37,459 nucleotides of DNA from a virus. This document shows positions 31,034-37,459 of the stretch, piece after piece. The notes beneath the pieces were generated by a model. It was not told the DNA's origin. It ran no database searches and saw nothing but the letters and a program-made list of their open reading frames with translations. A program made the position numbers and the translations under genes. The DNA is taken from the IMG/VR virus record IMGVR_UViG_3300043411_000956, positions 1-37,459 of that record; one strand, 5' to 3'. Numbering within the stretch: the stretch's first letter is position 1; every line of letters starts with the position of its first letter.

Positions 31034-31195
31034 ATGTCGTGGGCGAAGTTCGACCGCGAACTTTGCAGACGAATAGCAAAAAAACTGATTGCGGTATGAT
31101 CGGGGTCGTTGTACAAGTGAATAGCTAGGCTGGCTGAGGCTGGCGCTTGGTAAAGAAAAGGCCCCCATGGTGGGAGCCGATTCAGCCGAGATTCC
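31034..31195. other. Noncoding interval between early subunits: hairpins, direct repeats, possible origin or leader
   Basis: About 160 bp without a credible gene. It holds the 31043-31066 hairpin, a TATGAT (31095-31100) -10-like box lacking a clear -35, direct repeats GGCTGGC (31128-31134 and 31138-31144), and a short hairpin at 31160-31178 whose loop contains an ATG. Its place before a replication initiator suggests origin DNA or an operon leader. Neither is proven. Confidence 0.45.
31043..31066 (+). other. Perfect 10-bp hairpin downstream of the terminator
   Basis: GCGAAGTTCG (31043-31052) pairs with CGAACTTTGC (31057-31066) over ten pairs, one G-T, with a four-base ACCG loop. No U-tract follows. 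It is a candidate RNA processing or origin-type hairpin. Confidence 0.6.
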
Positions 31196-31303
31196 ATGAG
31201 ATTGCAGCTCATGTTCGACATACTGAAAATTCTACTCAAGGCGCTCTTTCAGCGCAAGAAAATCAATAAAAAAAATGAGTGGCTTAAGGCGAGGTGCAAA
31301 TGA
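31196..31303 (+). CDS. Basic amphipathic small ORF, 35 aa
   Basis: Its TGA overlaps the ATG of the replication gene (ATGA) and it codes a basic amphipathic helix (MFDILKILLKALFQRKKINKK). No clear Shine-Dalgarno sequence is present. It could be a leader peptide coupling translation of the initiator gene, or an accidental frame. Confidence 0.35.
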   Translation: MRLQLMFDILKILLKALFQRKKINKKNEWLKARCK

Positions 31304-32202
31304 GTCGCTTACCGGCCATGCAGTTCTACCCCGCAGATTGGCAAAGTGATCCCGGTATTAGGGCGCTTGGTTTTTTTGATCGCGGTGTTTGGTTTGAGAT
31401 GTTGTGTGTAATGCACTTCTCTTCAGAGCGCGGAGTTTTGCTACTTAATGGCCGCGCTATGACCGACGACGAAATTGCTCGCTCGCTCGGTTTGGATAAG
31501 CAAATTCTAACCACCACCTTAACCACCCTCCTAAGTAGTGGGGTGGCAAGCCGTAGGGAGAGCGACGGGGCGATCTACTCGCGTCGGATGGTGAGAGATG
31601 AGTACATCCGCCAGGAACGAATAAAAGCGGGGAAGAGCGGCGGCAACCCTAATTTGCTTAAGCAAAATCCAACCACTGGGGTTAACCAAAATCCAACCCC
31701 TTCATCTACATCTACATCTACATCTACTAATAATAGAAAAGAAAGCATCGATGCCCCCTTATCGGGGGCGGCGGTCGAATCGACTAAGCCAAAAAAATCA
31801 AAATCAATCGAAGATCGATTTCAAGAGCTACAGTTTCCGAACGAATGGAACAGTACTGCATGTTACGCGATGCGCAAGTGGCTTGAGTACCGCTCGGAGA
31901 TTAGAAAGCCACTCACGGCCAGAAGCTTACAAGCTCAAATTGAAAACTATAAAAGCTCGCCCGATGAGTTTATTAGGGCGGTGAATCACAGCATTGGGAA
32001 GGGTTGGGTGGGGCTTTTCGCCCCGGATCCGCCCGGTCGAATGGGTGGCAAGTTAAGCGCAGAGGAACAGCGAAAAAAGAACTGGGAAATTTTAGAGGGT
32101 AAGAGCCATGACGAAAGAACAGGTACTTCAATTTTTGAAAGTGATGACGGAAGCATTCAGATCCTTTCAGCCAACCGAGGCGACGGTTCCACTGTGGGCT
32201 AG
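31300..32202 (+). CDS. DUF1376-type replication protein
   Basis: The product has 300 residues. The N-terminal 110 residues (FYPADWQSDPGIRALGFFDRGVWFEMLCVMHF, then DDEIARSLGLD and GAIYSRRMVRDE) are the winged-helix DUF1376/YdaU-like module used by phage replication initiators. A Ser/Thr-rich linker (STSTSTST) follows, and a C-terminal helical domain (FQELQFPNEWN... ALSQIEN-like) resembles DnaD/helicase-recruiting parts. It probably binds the origin and loads host DnaB with the next gene product. Its last 95 bp overlap that gene. Confidence 0.75.
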   Translation: MSRLPAMQFYPADWQSDPGIRALGFFDRGVWFEMLCVMHFSSERGVLLLNGRAMTDDEIARSLGLDKQILTTTLTTLLSSGVASRRESDGAIYSRRMVRDEYIRQERIKAGKSGGNPNLLKQNPTTGVNQNPTPSSTSTSTSTNNRKESIDAPLSGAAVESTKPKKSKSIEDRFQELQFPNEWNSTACYAMRKWLEYRSEIRKPLTARSLQAQIENYKSSPDEFIRAVNHSIGKGWVGLFAPDPPGRMGGKLSAEEQRKKNWEILEGKSHDERTGTSIFESDDGSIQILSANRGDGSTVG

Positions 32203-32677
32203 TTTGCTTGCGGAGTACGAGGCTACGGACGTTCAGGCGGCGCTAGTCGACTACCTTCGCACTGGTAAATTTGCGCCGGTTCCAGCGGATATTATTCAGC
32301 GATGTGAAGCCATTCTGAAATCGCGGCGCGGGGAGCTCTCACCCGATCAGCTTTGGCCTATTGCACTACGGGCGGCGGCTCTCTCGAATTACAACAATGG
32401 GCGGCCTATTGCGATCCAGGCAAGTGCTGAACATTTGATAAAAATGGGAGTTCCGGAGTCTCAAGCGTTACCCTGCCTTAGAGCTATAAAAAGTCTTGGA
32501 CAGGCTCGATTGAGTAGTCTCGATCCAGAGGCACCCGAGTTTTCATTTGCCCGAAAGGACTTTCTCTTGGCGCTAGAGTCGGAATCGGAGCACGCAGAAA
32601 CTCACAAAGTTGCCTCAGCGCTCGCTATAGGCCCGGCTATTAAAAACCTTATTTCAAACGTGAAGGTGATTCAATGA
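32108..32677 (+). CDS. Helicase-loader-like protein (G39P-like pattern)
   Basis: The product has 189 residues. The N-terminal part (VLQFLKVMTEAFRSFQPTEATVPLWASLLAEYEATDVQAALVDYL... FAPVPADIIQRCEAI) has the helical pattern of SPP1 G39P-type loaders and DnaC-helper proteins, and RGELSPDQLWPIALRAAA is common in phage replication modules. It should bring the replicative helicase to the origin together with the DUF1376 protein. No phage helicase was seen, so the target is probably host DnaB. It overlaps the upstream gene by 95 bp. Confidence 0.65.
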   Translation: MTKEQVLQFLKVMTEAFRSFQPTEATVPLWASLLAEYEATDVQAALVDYLRTGKFAPVPADIIQRCEAILKSRRGELSPDQLWPIALRAAALSNYNNGRPIAIQASAEHLIKMGVPESQALPCLRAIKSLGQARLSSLDPEAPEFSFARKDFLLALESESEHAETHKVASALAIGPAIKNLISNVKVIQ

Positions 32678-33033
32678 GCGAAAAGCTATACGCACTACGC
32701 TATTTGAAAGAAAATTCAGCCTTACTCGGCAGCATCGACGCTGAAACCTGGGCGCGATTCGAGGAGTATTTTATGGGCAATCCGAGAGTCTGGACCTACT
32801 TCAAGAGGTTCGCGGCATACGCAAAAGCGCACAACAAAAAAATCGGCGCAAAAGCGATCATGGAACGCGTACGGTGGGAGTGCGATTTCGGCGAAGAAGC
32901 GAGTGGGACGGAGTTCAAGGTAAACAACAATTACACGAGTTACTACGTTCGACTGCTTATTTCTCAATGCCCAGAGTTCAAGGGCTTTTTCGAGCTTAGA
33001 GAAATTCACGGGTTACAGAAGGAGGCCGCCTAG
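32674..33033 (+). CDS. Conserved phage protein, 119 aa
   Basis: The pattern WARFEEYFMGNPRVWTYFKRFAAYA, ...AIMERVRWECDF and NNNYTSYYVRLL is widespread in phage replication and recombination operons, always without a named function. It is probably a small DNA-associated helical protein. Its start overlaps the loader stop (ATGA). Confidence 0.65.
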   Translation: MSEKLYALRYLKENSALLGSIDAETWARFEEYFMGNPRVWTYFKRFAAYAKAHNKKIGAKAIMERVRWECDFGEEASGTEFKVNNNYTSYYVRLLISQCPEFKGFFELREIHGLQKEAA

Positions 33034-33299
33034 TGGACGCATCAAGATTTGAGTTTTGGGTGAGGCATTTTAGCAACGCGGCGGCGGTGCTGGCGTCTGA
33101 AAAGGTTGTCTTGTCAACTCTCTCAGAGGAGCAGCTAAACGATCATCATCAGACCCTTCACTCGCTTAAGAAAGGTTTGCAGCAGATAAAGCGCAAGGTG
33201 GAATCGAACCTACTTTCGACCACGCGCATGCTTGTGAAGATCGAAATCGACAAAGAGACAGCAAGATATCCAGAAGATTTATGGAGGGCTCATGATTGA
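33033..33299 (+). CDS. Hypothetical helical protein, 88 aa
   Basis: The start is GTG 33033, overlapping the previous stop. The product is helical and basic, with a coiled-coil-like middle (QTLHSLKKGLQQIKRKVESNLLSTTRMLVKIEI). It overlaps the membrane protein gene by 8 bp. No family is recognised. Confidence 0.6.
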   Translation: MDASRFEFWVRHFSNAAAVLASEKVVLSTLSEEQLNDHHQTLHSLKKGLQQIKRKVESNLLSTTRMLVKIEIDKETARYPEDLWRAHD

Positions 33300-33510
33300 A
33301 TTCTTAGCGTTGTTTTTATCAGTATTAGCGATTCTGTTCTCTCTCTTCGCGTCTATCGCTTCTATAGCGGCGTGCAGCGAGGCCGTGAAGACTCGTAAGC
33401 AGTTGGAGAAGTTAGAGCAGAGAGCAAGGGAGCTAATTACTCTCACGGGGCGAATAGCAAGGGTTGCAGAGTCCAACAAGTCGGTTGATGCAAGCGGGGT
33501 AATTCAATGA
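33292..33510 (+). CDS. Membrane-anchored coiled-coil protein, 72 aa
   Basis: A hydrophobic helix (about residues 3-27, FLALFLSVLAILFSLFASIASIAA) is followed by a charged coiled coil (TRKQLEKLEQRARELITLTGRIARV). It resembles single-pass membrane anchors that tether replication or lysis parts. The function is unknown. Confidence 0.6.
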   Translation: MIEFLALFLSVLAILFSLFASIASIAACSEAVKTRKQLEKLEQRARELITLTGRIARVAESNKSVDASGVIQ

Positions 33511-33704
33511 GCCAGCGCGGAGAGTCTCATACCGGCAGCAAGCTCACTCAGTCGTTTGTGCGTGAGATTATGAAAGCTCTGCAAGCGAAAGAAAGAGCGA
33601 AGGATATCGCGGCGCGCTATGGAGTTTCGGAAGCGACGGTGTCGCGGATTCGTAAGTCTTCTACGTGGGCGCAAATTACAAAGGTAGAGGTGACAAATGT
33701 CTAA
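33507..33704 (+). CDS. Small helix-turn-helix protein, 65 aa
   Basis: A homeodomain-like helix-turn-helix is clear: LTQSFVREIMKALQAKERAKDIAARYGVSEATVSRIRKSSTW (about residues 13-54), as in phage regulators and terminase-like DNA binders. It is encoded directly before the VRR-NUC nuclease, overlapping it by 8 bp. It could regulate the operon or guide nuclease binding. Confidence 0.65.
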   Translation: MSQRGESHTGSKLTQSFVREIMKALQAKERAKDIAARYGVSEATVSRIRKSSTWAQITKVEVTNV

Positions 33705-34080
33705 AGTAGTTCAGTTCCCGACACCCACCGAAGCCCAAACAATGGAGGCAATCTTTGATTGGCGCGATGTTGTTGTTGGGACTTACCCAGAATTAGAACT
33801 ACTGCACCACGTCATGAACGAGGGTAAGCGAGGATGGAAGGCACAGCGAGCGGTTAAGCGCGGCGGGGTGCTTAAGGGCGTTCCCGATATCTGCTTACCT
33901 GTGGCGCGGTGCGGTTTTATTGGCCTTTACATCGAGCAAAAGAGAGAAGGGGAGAAGCCGACCTTTGAGCAACTTAGAATAGCGCAGTTACTTAGGGACC
34001 AAATGCATGCGGTGTACTTGTCCTACACGGCGGTGGATACGCAGCAAATAATTCTTAATTACATAACTGGGAGAGCTTAG
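33697..34080 (+). CDS. VRR-NUC domain protein
   Basis: The product has 127 residues. GVPD (61-64) and IEQK (79-82) are the D and E-x-K of the VRR-NUC branch of PD-(D/E)XK nucleases; the later EQLRIAQLLRDQMHAVYLSYT helix fits the fold. Standalone phage VRR-NUC proteins are thought to resolve or cut branched DNA. It follows a small helix-turn-helix gene and precedes the nucleoside-hydrolase-like gene. Confidence 0.75.
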   Translation: MSKVVQFPTPTEAQTMEAIFDWRDVVVGTYPELELLHHVMNEGKRGWKAQRAVKRGGVLKGVPDICLPVARCGFIGLYIEQKREGEKPTFEQLRIAQLLRDQMHAVYLSYTAVDTQQIILNYITGRA

Positions 34081-34814
34081 TGGTCAATAAATGCTGGATA
34101 GACACAGATATTCACGCCTCAGAAACAGACGATATCCACGCGCTGATTTACGCACTTGTGATGCACTTACAGAAGCGTGTCGAGATTGTGGGAATCTCTA
34201 TCGGTTGGCCTCGCGGCGAAATGAAGCTCGCGGAAAAGGTCTTTAAAGCTTTCGAGAAAGATGGCTTCAAGGTTTCGATACCGCTCTATCAAGGGGCAAA
34301 GAAGCCGTATGGAGCTGGTATTCCCAAACAAACGATTCACGCTCTCTGGTATGCGCTCCATCAGGGCGCGTTGTTTTGTGCTTGGGGATCCTTGACGACC
34401 TTTGCCGAAGCATCAAGTTCTCTAAAGAAGCTTACTCCACTTCATGCGATCACGAGTTGGAACCGCGAGCAAGATAAGGCCGCATATAGCGTCATTAAAG
34501 CAGGGTATTCTCGGTTTTGGATCGACAACGAGAAAGACTTCCGGCGCATTTATCAAGGCTGGCCAGTAGCGAAAAACAGAGCGTGGGTCAAGAAAATCGC
34601 CTCGATGATGACGCCGAACGTGCGGAGGCTTTGGCTTGATGCGGCAGCTAAAACGAACACGGGGAAAGATACATTTAAGGGCGGGGATATTCCCTCGCTT
34701 CACTGGGCGATCCACTACGACGGGGGGCCGATGAAATATGTCACTCGGCGCAAAAAGATTCTCGATGAGTTCACGGAAGAAGTTGAATCACTTTTTGGGA
34801 AGGGGGAAGAATGA
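34080..34814 (+). CDS. Nucleoside-hydrolase-like (DUF1593-type) protein
   Basis: The product has 244 residues. IDTDIHASETDDIHALIYAL (D8, D10, D17, D18) matches the N-terminal Asp cluster that binds calcium in nucleoside hydrolases (DTDxxxxDD). VEIVGISIGWP and KGGDIPSLHWAI (GGD at 201-203) match the later ribose-loop and GDIPS/GDTPS part of DUF1593-type relatives. These enzymes cleave N-glycosidic bonds. A phage copy could salvage bases, act on NAD or modified nucleosides, or counter defence. It starts with GTG at 34080. The catalytic identity is not proven. Confidence 0.6.
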   Translation: MVNKCWIDTDIHASETDDIHALIYALVMHLQKRVEIVGISIGWPRGEMKLAEKVFKAFEKDGFKVSIPLYQGAKKPYGAGIPKQTIHALWYALHQGALFCAWGSLTTFAEASSSLKKLTPLHAITSWNREQDKAAYSVIKAGYSRFWIDNEKDFRRIYQGWPVAKNRAWVKKIASMMTPNVRRLWLDAAAKTNTGKDTFKGGDIPSLHWAIHYDGGPMKYVTRRKKILDEFTEEVESLFGKGEE

Positions 34815-35185
34815 GCTTTGAAACGGTCGATGTGCAAAAGGGAAGCCTAGTTTTGTTTAACGACGGGGGCCAAATGATATGCCCGGAAGATGCGCCGGTG
34901 GCCTGTGTCGCGACGATCTACGAGCCTACGGATATTTCTGCTGATAGTTCCATAATCCGAAGGTTTGAAGACGCCTACTATGCTTTCTCTTTTCGTGAGT
35001 GGTTGATTGATGAAATCGAAGCCGGTCGCGTCAAGATATTCGACCAGCGATATCAAGCAGAACAAGAAAAGGATCTTACACCAAAACAAAAAGTAATCGA
35101 AGAGATTAATGCTATGAGCATTTCCGAAGCCGATAAGGAGAAGCTTATCGGTGCATTTCGCGCGGTTTTGGAGGCGTCAAAATGA
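34811..35185 (+). CDS. Hypothetical protein, 124 aa
   Basis: A beta-rich N-terminal half (SFETVDVQKGSLVLFNDGGQM, VACVATIYEPTDIS) is followed by two charged helices (KDLTPKQKVIEEINAMSISEADKEKLIGAFRAVLE). No motif is recognised. It is coupled by ATGA to both neighbours. Confidence 0.65.
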   Translation: MSFETVDVQKGSLVLFNDGGQMICPEDAPVACVATIYEPTDISADSSIIRRFEDAYYAFSFREWLIDEIEAGRVKIFDQRYQAEQEKDLTPKQKVIEEINAMSISEADKEKLIGAFRAVLEASK

Positions 35186-35451
35186 GCAGAATTTACGCCA
35201 TGCAATACCCTGACGGTTCGATAGATGATTCGATTTTATATAGGGAGCGCGATTTTGATTCCTCAATAGGAGAACCATACGAACACCAGGCCATGGACGC
35301 TCGGATGCGATTAATGTTTCGTGATGAATTCAATGAGGAGTTTGATCATGTTAACCCTCTCCACAAAGCCGCAATGAGAGAACTCTATAGGCTATATGAA
35401 CGGTGCAAAATGGTGCGCGTGAAGATCGTATCCGTGGAGGTGCAGGAATGA
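35182..35451 (+). CDS. Hypothetical acidic protein, 89 aa
   Basis: The product is acidic and helical, with a MQYPDGSIDDSILYRERD start. No domain is recognised. It is one of the run of small coupled early genes and overlaps its neighbours by 4 bp at each end. Confidence 0.6.
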   Translation: MSRIYAMQYPDGSIDDSILYRERDFDSSIGEPYEHQAMDARMRLMFRDEFNEEFDHVNPLHKAAMRELYRLYERCKMVRVKIVSVEVQE

Positions 35452-35648
35452 GCAACGAATGGGGCCGCGATCCAGAGAATGAGCCAGACTATACCGGCAT
35501 GATTTTAACCTTTGTGTTTTTGGTCAGCGCGTTGCTGTTAGTAAGCGCTTTGCTTTCCGGTTGTGCTCGGCATCAGTGGCCGGAGATCGGGAATGGGGTG
35601 AAGGTGGAGAAGGTGACGATACGGGAATGTAAGCAGGGGGAGTGCTGA
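35448..35648 (+). CDS. Small lipoprotein or membrane protein, 66 aa
   Basis: ATG 35448 overlaps the upstream stop; an in-frame start at 35403 is less likely. An acidic N-terminus of about 16 residues, unusual for a signal, precedes a hydrophobic helix (MILTFVFLVSALLLVSALLSGC) that ends in a good lipobox LSGC. The short periplasmic part is charged and ends with two further cysteines in its last eight residues. It could be a spanin-like lipoprotein or a membrane anchor. Confidence 0.55.
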   Translation: MSNEWGRDPENEPDYTGMILTFVFLVSALLLVSALLSGCARHQWPEIGNGVKVEKVTIRECKQGEC

Positions 35649-35649
35649 G

Positions 35650-35904
35650 ATGAGTAGGTGTCGAAGTTGTGACTCGGAAATTGTTTGGGTAAAGACCAAG
35701 ACGGGCAAGAACATGCCTTGCGATCCTGATGAGCTTTACCACGACGAGATGGATCAGGGCGATGTTCTCGTAACCCTCGACGGCCATACTCAGAAAGTGG
35801 ATAAGGCAAAATCGTATCCCAACCTAAAGGGTTATGTCTCTCATTTTGCAACATGTAAAGACGCCGATTCGTGGCGTAACAAGCAGCAGGAGGGCGAGAA
35901 GTGA
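35650..35904 (+). CDS. Small zinc-finger-like protein, 84 aa
   Basis: C4/C7 and H65/C69 can bind one zinc. The CRSCDSEIVWVKTKTGKNMPCDPD start is a common small phage protein pattern of unknown role. It overlaps the next gene by 4 bp. Confidence 0.65.
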   Translation: MSRCRSCDSEIVWVKTKTGKNMPCDPDELYHDEMDQGDVLVTLDGHTQKVDKAKSYPNLKGYVSHFATCKDADSWRNKQQEGEK

Positions 35905-36101
35905 GTGAGGAGAAAAGCGCACTAGAATTAAAGATTGTGGAGTCGGTGGCAAGCAACAGGCCAGTTGTTAAAATTCGAACTTACAAGGTCGAAACAATGT
36001 GTCTGAACTGTTGCTCTAATATCAAGCTGGAACTGCCGCTAGGTATCCGAGTTAAAGGGCAGAAGTGTCCGACCTGTGAATGTAAACTGGGAGAGGAGTA
36101 A
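35901..36101 (+). CDS. Small zinc-ribbon protein, 66 aa
   Basis: The start is GTG at 35901. Two cysteine pairs (C34/C37 with C38, and C56/C59 with C61) make a ribbon after a charged N-terminal half. It is one of several ribbons in the early operon. Confidence 0.65.
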   Translation: MSEEKSALELKIVESVASNRPVVKIRTYKVETMCLNCCSNIKLELPLGIRVKGQKCPTCECKLGEE

Positions 36102-36106
36102 GAGAA

Positions 36107-36475
36107 ATGAGTGAAGATTTAACACCGGAGCAATCGGCCATAGAGCTAGATTCGTTACGCATCGACATAAACAGGAAGCTAACCGAGGAAATTTCTAGAT
36201 TGATATTTCAATACAAGGCGTTGTTTCGAGACCCCCCTCTTGGTGTTGCAATCAGCGCTTACGACCATCTCTCGCTCAGTCTTACTTTTGCGCATACAGG
36301 AGTTAGGGTTGGCCATTTCGATTCCCGCGCACCATTAAAGCTTGATGGAGTTAGTATTCTGCCAAAACTGGCTGGACCCCCAGAATTAATTGCTAACTAC
36401 GATCACCTATCGCACATCGCATATTTAAGACAGAAGGATGATAAGAAACTTTGGCCTTTGCTGTTGGGGGCGTGA
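36107..36475 (+). CDS. Hypothetical protein, 122 aa
   Basis: AGAGGAG lies upstream of ATG 36107. The product contains helical (DLTPEQSAIELDSLRIDINRKLTEEISRLIF) and beta parts with AYDHLSLSLTFAHTGVRVGHFD. No family is recognised. It ends three bases before the lipoprotein gene. Confidence 0.65.
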   Translation: MSEDLTPEQSAIELDSLRIDINRKLTEEISRLIFQYKALFRDPPLGVAISAYDHLSLSLTFAHTGVRVGHFDSRAPLKLDGVSILPKLAGPPELIANYDHLSHIAYLRQKDDKKLWPLLLGA

Positions 36476-36478
36476 GCG

Positions 36479-37222
36479 ATGAAAAAACTCCTCCTCGCCT
36501 TTCTCCTCTCCGCTTGCGGCTCCGACCAATCTCCTGACGCCGGGAAAAAGGTCGTGTCGCTCGATTTACTCGGAATCATGCACGAGGATTTTCCGTGCGA
36601 AAAATATTTGGAGGAACTAGAAGATGCAACAGAAATCAACATTGGCTACCTTGCTGGAAAAACTTTCGGCAATCAACGCCGATGTCTCGAAACTTTCTTT
36701 CAAGATCCACGTACCGCAAATATTAGGGTTCACATTTGTAACGGTCCTTGTATTCGAAACGAGCGATGCCACAGAGCCGAGTGCTCTTTTGGTCTACAAC
36801 GGCCAGACGGAACTATTGACCTTCCACGATTTCAATCTTTCGTTGCCGACGAACTTTTCAATCTGCCTACCAGCAGACGATATCGGGTATCTCCCGTATT
36901 GGAGCATGAGCTTACCCCCGAGGTGTTCGGACTCGTTGCCTCTACCACTCTCAGACTCGCAGCAGAGTACGGACTGCAAATCGAAATAATTGATAACCCA
37001 CTTTACCCCCGCGAATCTCCGTACTTGCTTGAGGTTCACAACGAATTCGATACGGTGCAGTTCCCATATATCTATTCCACCGACGGCTACATGTTCGATC
37101 CAAGGGTTTTATTGTCACTGAATCAAGAGGCGCTTATCGCTTTTGAATGGCGGCCATCGATGAACGGTCTTTGCACTGACGGATCGCCTTGGGTTAGTCC
37201 GTTGGATAGGAGGTGCTGGTGA
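36479..37222 (+). CDS. Putative lipoprotein, 247 aa
   Basis: MKKLLLAFLLSAC is a full lipoprotein signal with box LSAC (cysteine 13). The mature part is a globular, cysteine-bearing protein (FPCEKYLEEL, VHICNGPCIRNERCHRAECS, VLEHELTPEVFGLVAS), probably disulphide-bonded in the periplasm. I recall the pattern from environmental phages but cannot name a function. A second frame of 121 codons lies inside it. Envelope-level exclusion or host-surface alteration is possible. Confidence 0.65.
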   Translation: MKKLLLAFLLSACGSDQSPDAGKKVVSLDLLGIMHEDFPCEKYLEELEDATEINIGYLAGKTFGNQRRCLETFFQDPRTANIRVHICNGPCIRNERCHRAECSFGLQRPDGTIDLPRFQSFVADELFNLPTSRRYRVSPVLEHELTPEVFGLVASTTLRLAAEYGLQIEIIDNPLYPRESPYLLEVHNEFDTVQFPYIYSTDGYMFDPRVLLSLNQEALIAFEWRPSMNGLCTDGSPWVSPLDRRCW

Positions 37223-37428
37223 GGACGTTTCTCGAAATGGAGCGCGACATAGAGAGTTCCACCGAATGCGCCAAGGCTGGTGTCAGACACTCGTATGTAA
37301 GGGACGGTAAACCATTCTGGATTTTCTTTACACCGCCGCGCCGCTATCAGCTTATTGTTTGCAAAAAGTGCGGGCATTCAACGATGAGAGATGCCATTGA
37401 GTTGGTTGAGAAGGGAGCCACCCCATGA
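37219..37428 (+). CDS. Small cysteine-pair protein crossing the contig join, 69 aa
   Basis: AGGAGG precedes GTG 37219, which overlaps the lipoprotein stop (GTGA); GTG 37213 is the alternative. The product carries one CKKC pair and a FFTPPRRYQL segment. The last 96 bases are duplicated at the start of the contig, and the frame ends in ATGA, coupling it to the ribbon gene at 93 (37425 on this end). Confidence 0.75.
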   Translation: MRTFLEMERDIESSTECAKAGVRHSYVRDGKPFWIFFTPPRRYQLIVCKKCGHSTMRDAIELVEKGATP

Positions 37429-37459
37429 CATGCCCGAAGTGTAGCCAAGGCGCGATGGT
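37333..37459. repeat. Right copy of exact 127-bp contig-end repeat
   Basis: Identical to 1-127. Removing one copy gives a circle of 37,332 bp on which the genes at 37219 and 93 are continuous. Confidence 0.95.

Noticed and set aside
31034-31099. 21-codon frame just after the terminator
   Set aside because: No ribosome-binding site; it starts in the terminator U-tract and coincides with the hairpin.
30955-31239. 94-codon minus-strand frame across the noncoding interval
   Set aside because: It crosses a strong terminator and hairpins and has no ribosome-binding site or promoter.
1-37459. tRNA genes, CRISPR arrays, insertion sequences
   Set aside because: No cloverleaf, spaced repeats, transposase or matching terminal repeats were noticed while reading both strands. 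A tRNA search program was not run.

Overview
The window is one complete bacteriophage genome presented as a linear contig. Bases 1-127 are repeated exactly at 37333-37459, and one gene (37219-37428, equivalent to 1-96) reads through the join. The natural unit is therefore a circle of about 37,332 bp, probably opened arbitrarily by an assembler. Gene density is very high. Most neighbours are joined by ATGA, GTGA or TAATG overlaps. The large and small terminase genes, a 743-residue portal, a scaffold, a HK97-type coat protein, a P22 gp4-like adaptor, a gp10-like tail plug and large ejection proteins point to a short-tailed (podovirus-like) tailed phage. Proteins with Sec signals, lipoprotein-type N-termini and a soluble lytic transglycosylase domain in an ejection protein fit a Gram-negative host. 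The host genus cannot be read from the sequence.

Layout on the circle: (1) The structural unit, 4021-27506, all on the + strand, is read from a promoter region at 3938-3987. The order is terS-like, terL, portal, two beta-rich virion proteins, small genes, scaffold, major capsid protein, decoration-like protein, two proteins with signal peptides (one a likely beta-helix), a holin candidate, the head-tail adaptor, the tail plug, internal proteins including a transglycosylase, and the tail fibre. (2) A minus-strand gene, 27537-28259, encodes an unusual zinc-binding / HNH-like / XRE-type helix-turn-helix protein. (3) A switch-like control region, 28260-28345, carries two identical 13-bp repeats, one over each of two divergent promoters. 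(4) The early or replication unit, 28346-37428, continues through the join to 3763. It holds a RecT-type annealing protein, a Gp157-like protein, a DUF1376-type replication protein, a helicase-loader-like protein, a VRR-NUC nuclease, a nucleoside-hydrolase-like protein, zinc-ribbon miniproteins, membrane miniproteins, lipoproteins, a secreted helical-toroid-like protein, a PD-(D/E)XK-like protein and a phospholipase-A2-like protein. (5) A 53-codon membrane miniprotein gene, 3756-3917, lies on the minus strand and diverges from the structural unit.

No DNA or RNA polymerase, integrase, tRNA, CRISPR array, reverse transcriptase or transposase was recognised. The phage probably borrows host DnaB, polymerase and RNA polymerase, recruiting the helicase with its own initiator and loader and recombining with its annealing protein. 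The most notable points are the HNH-XRE fusion beside a two-site divergent operator, the nested inverted repeats that put both terS and the opposing miniprotein gene under readthrough-sensitive start-site occlusion, a probable leaderless gene at 11485, Sec-signal proteins inside the virion block, and a phage nucleoside-hydrolase-like gene.
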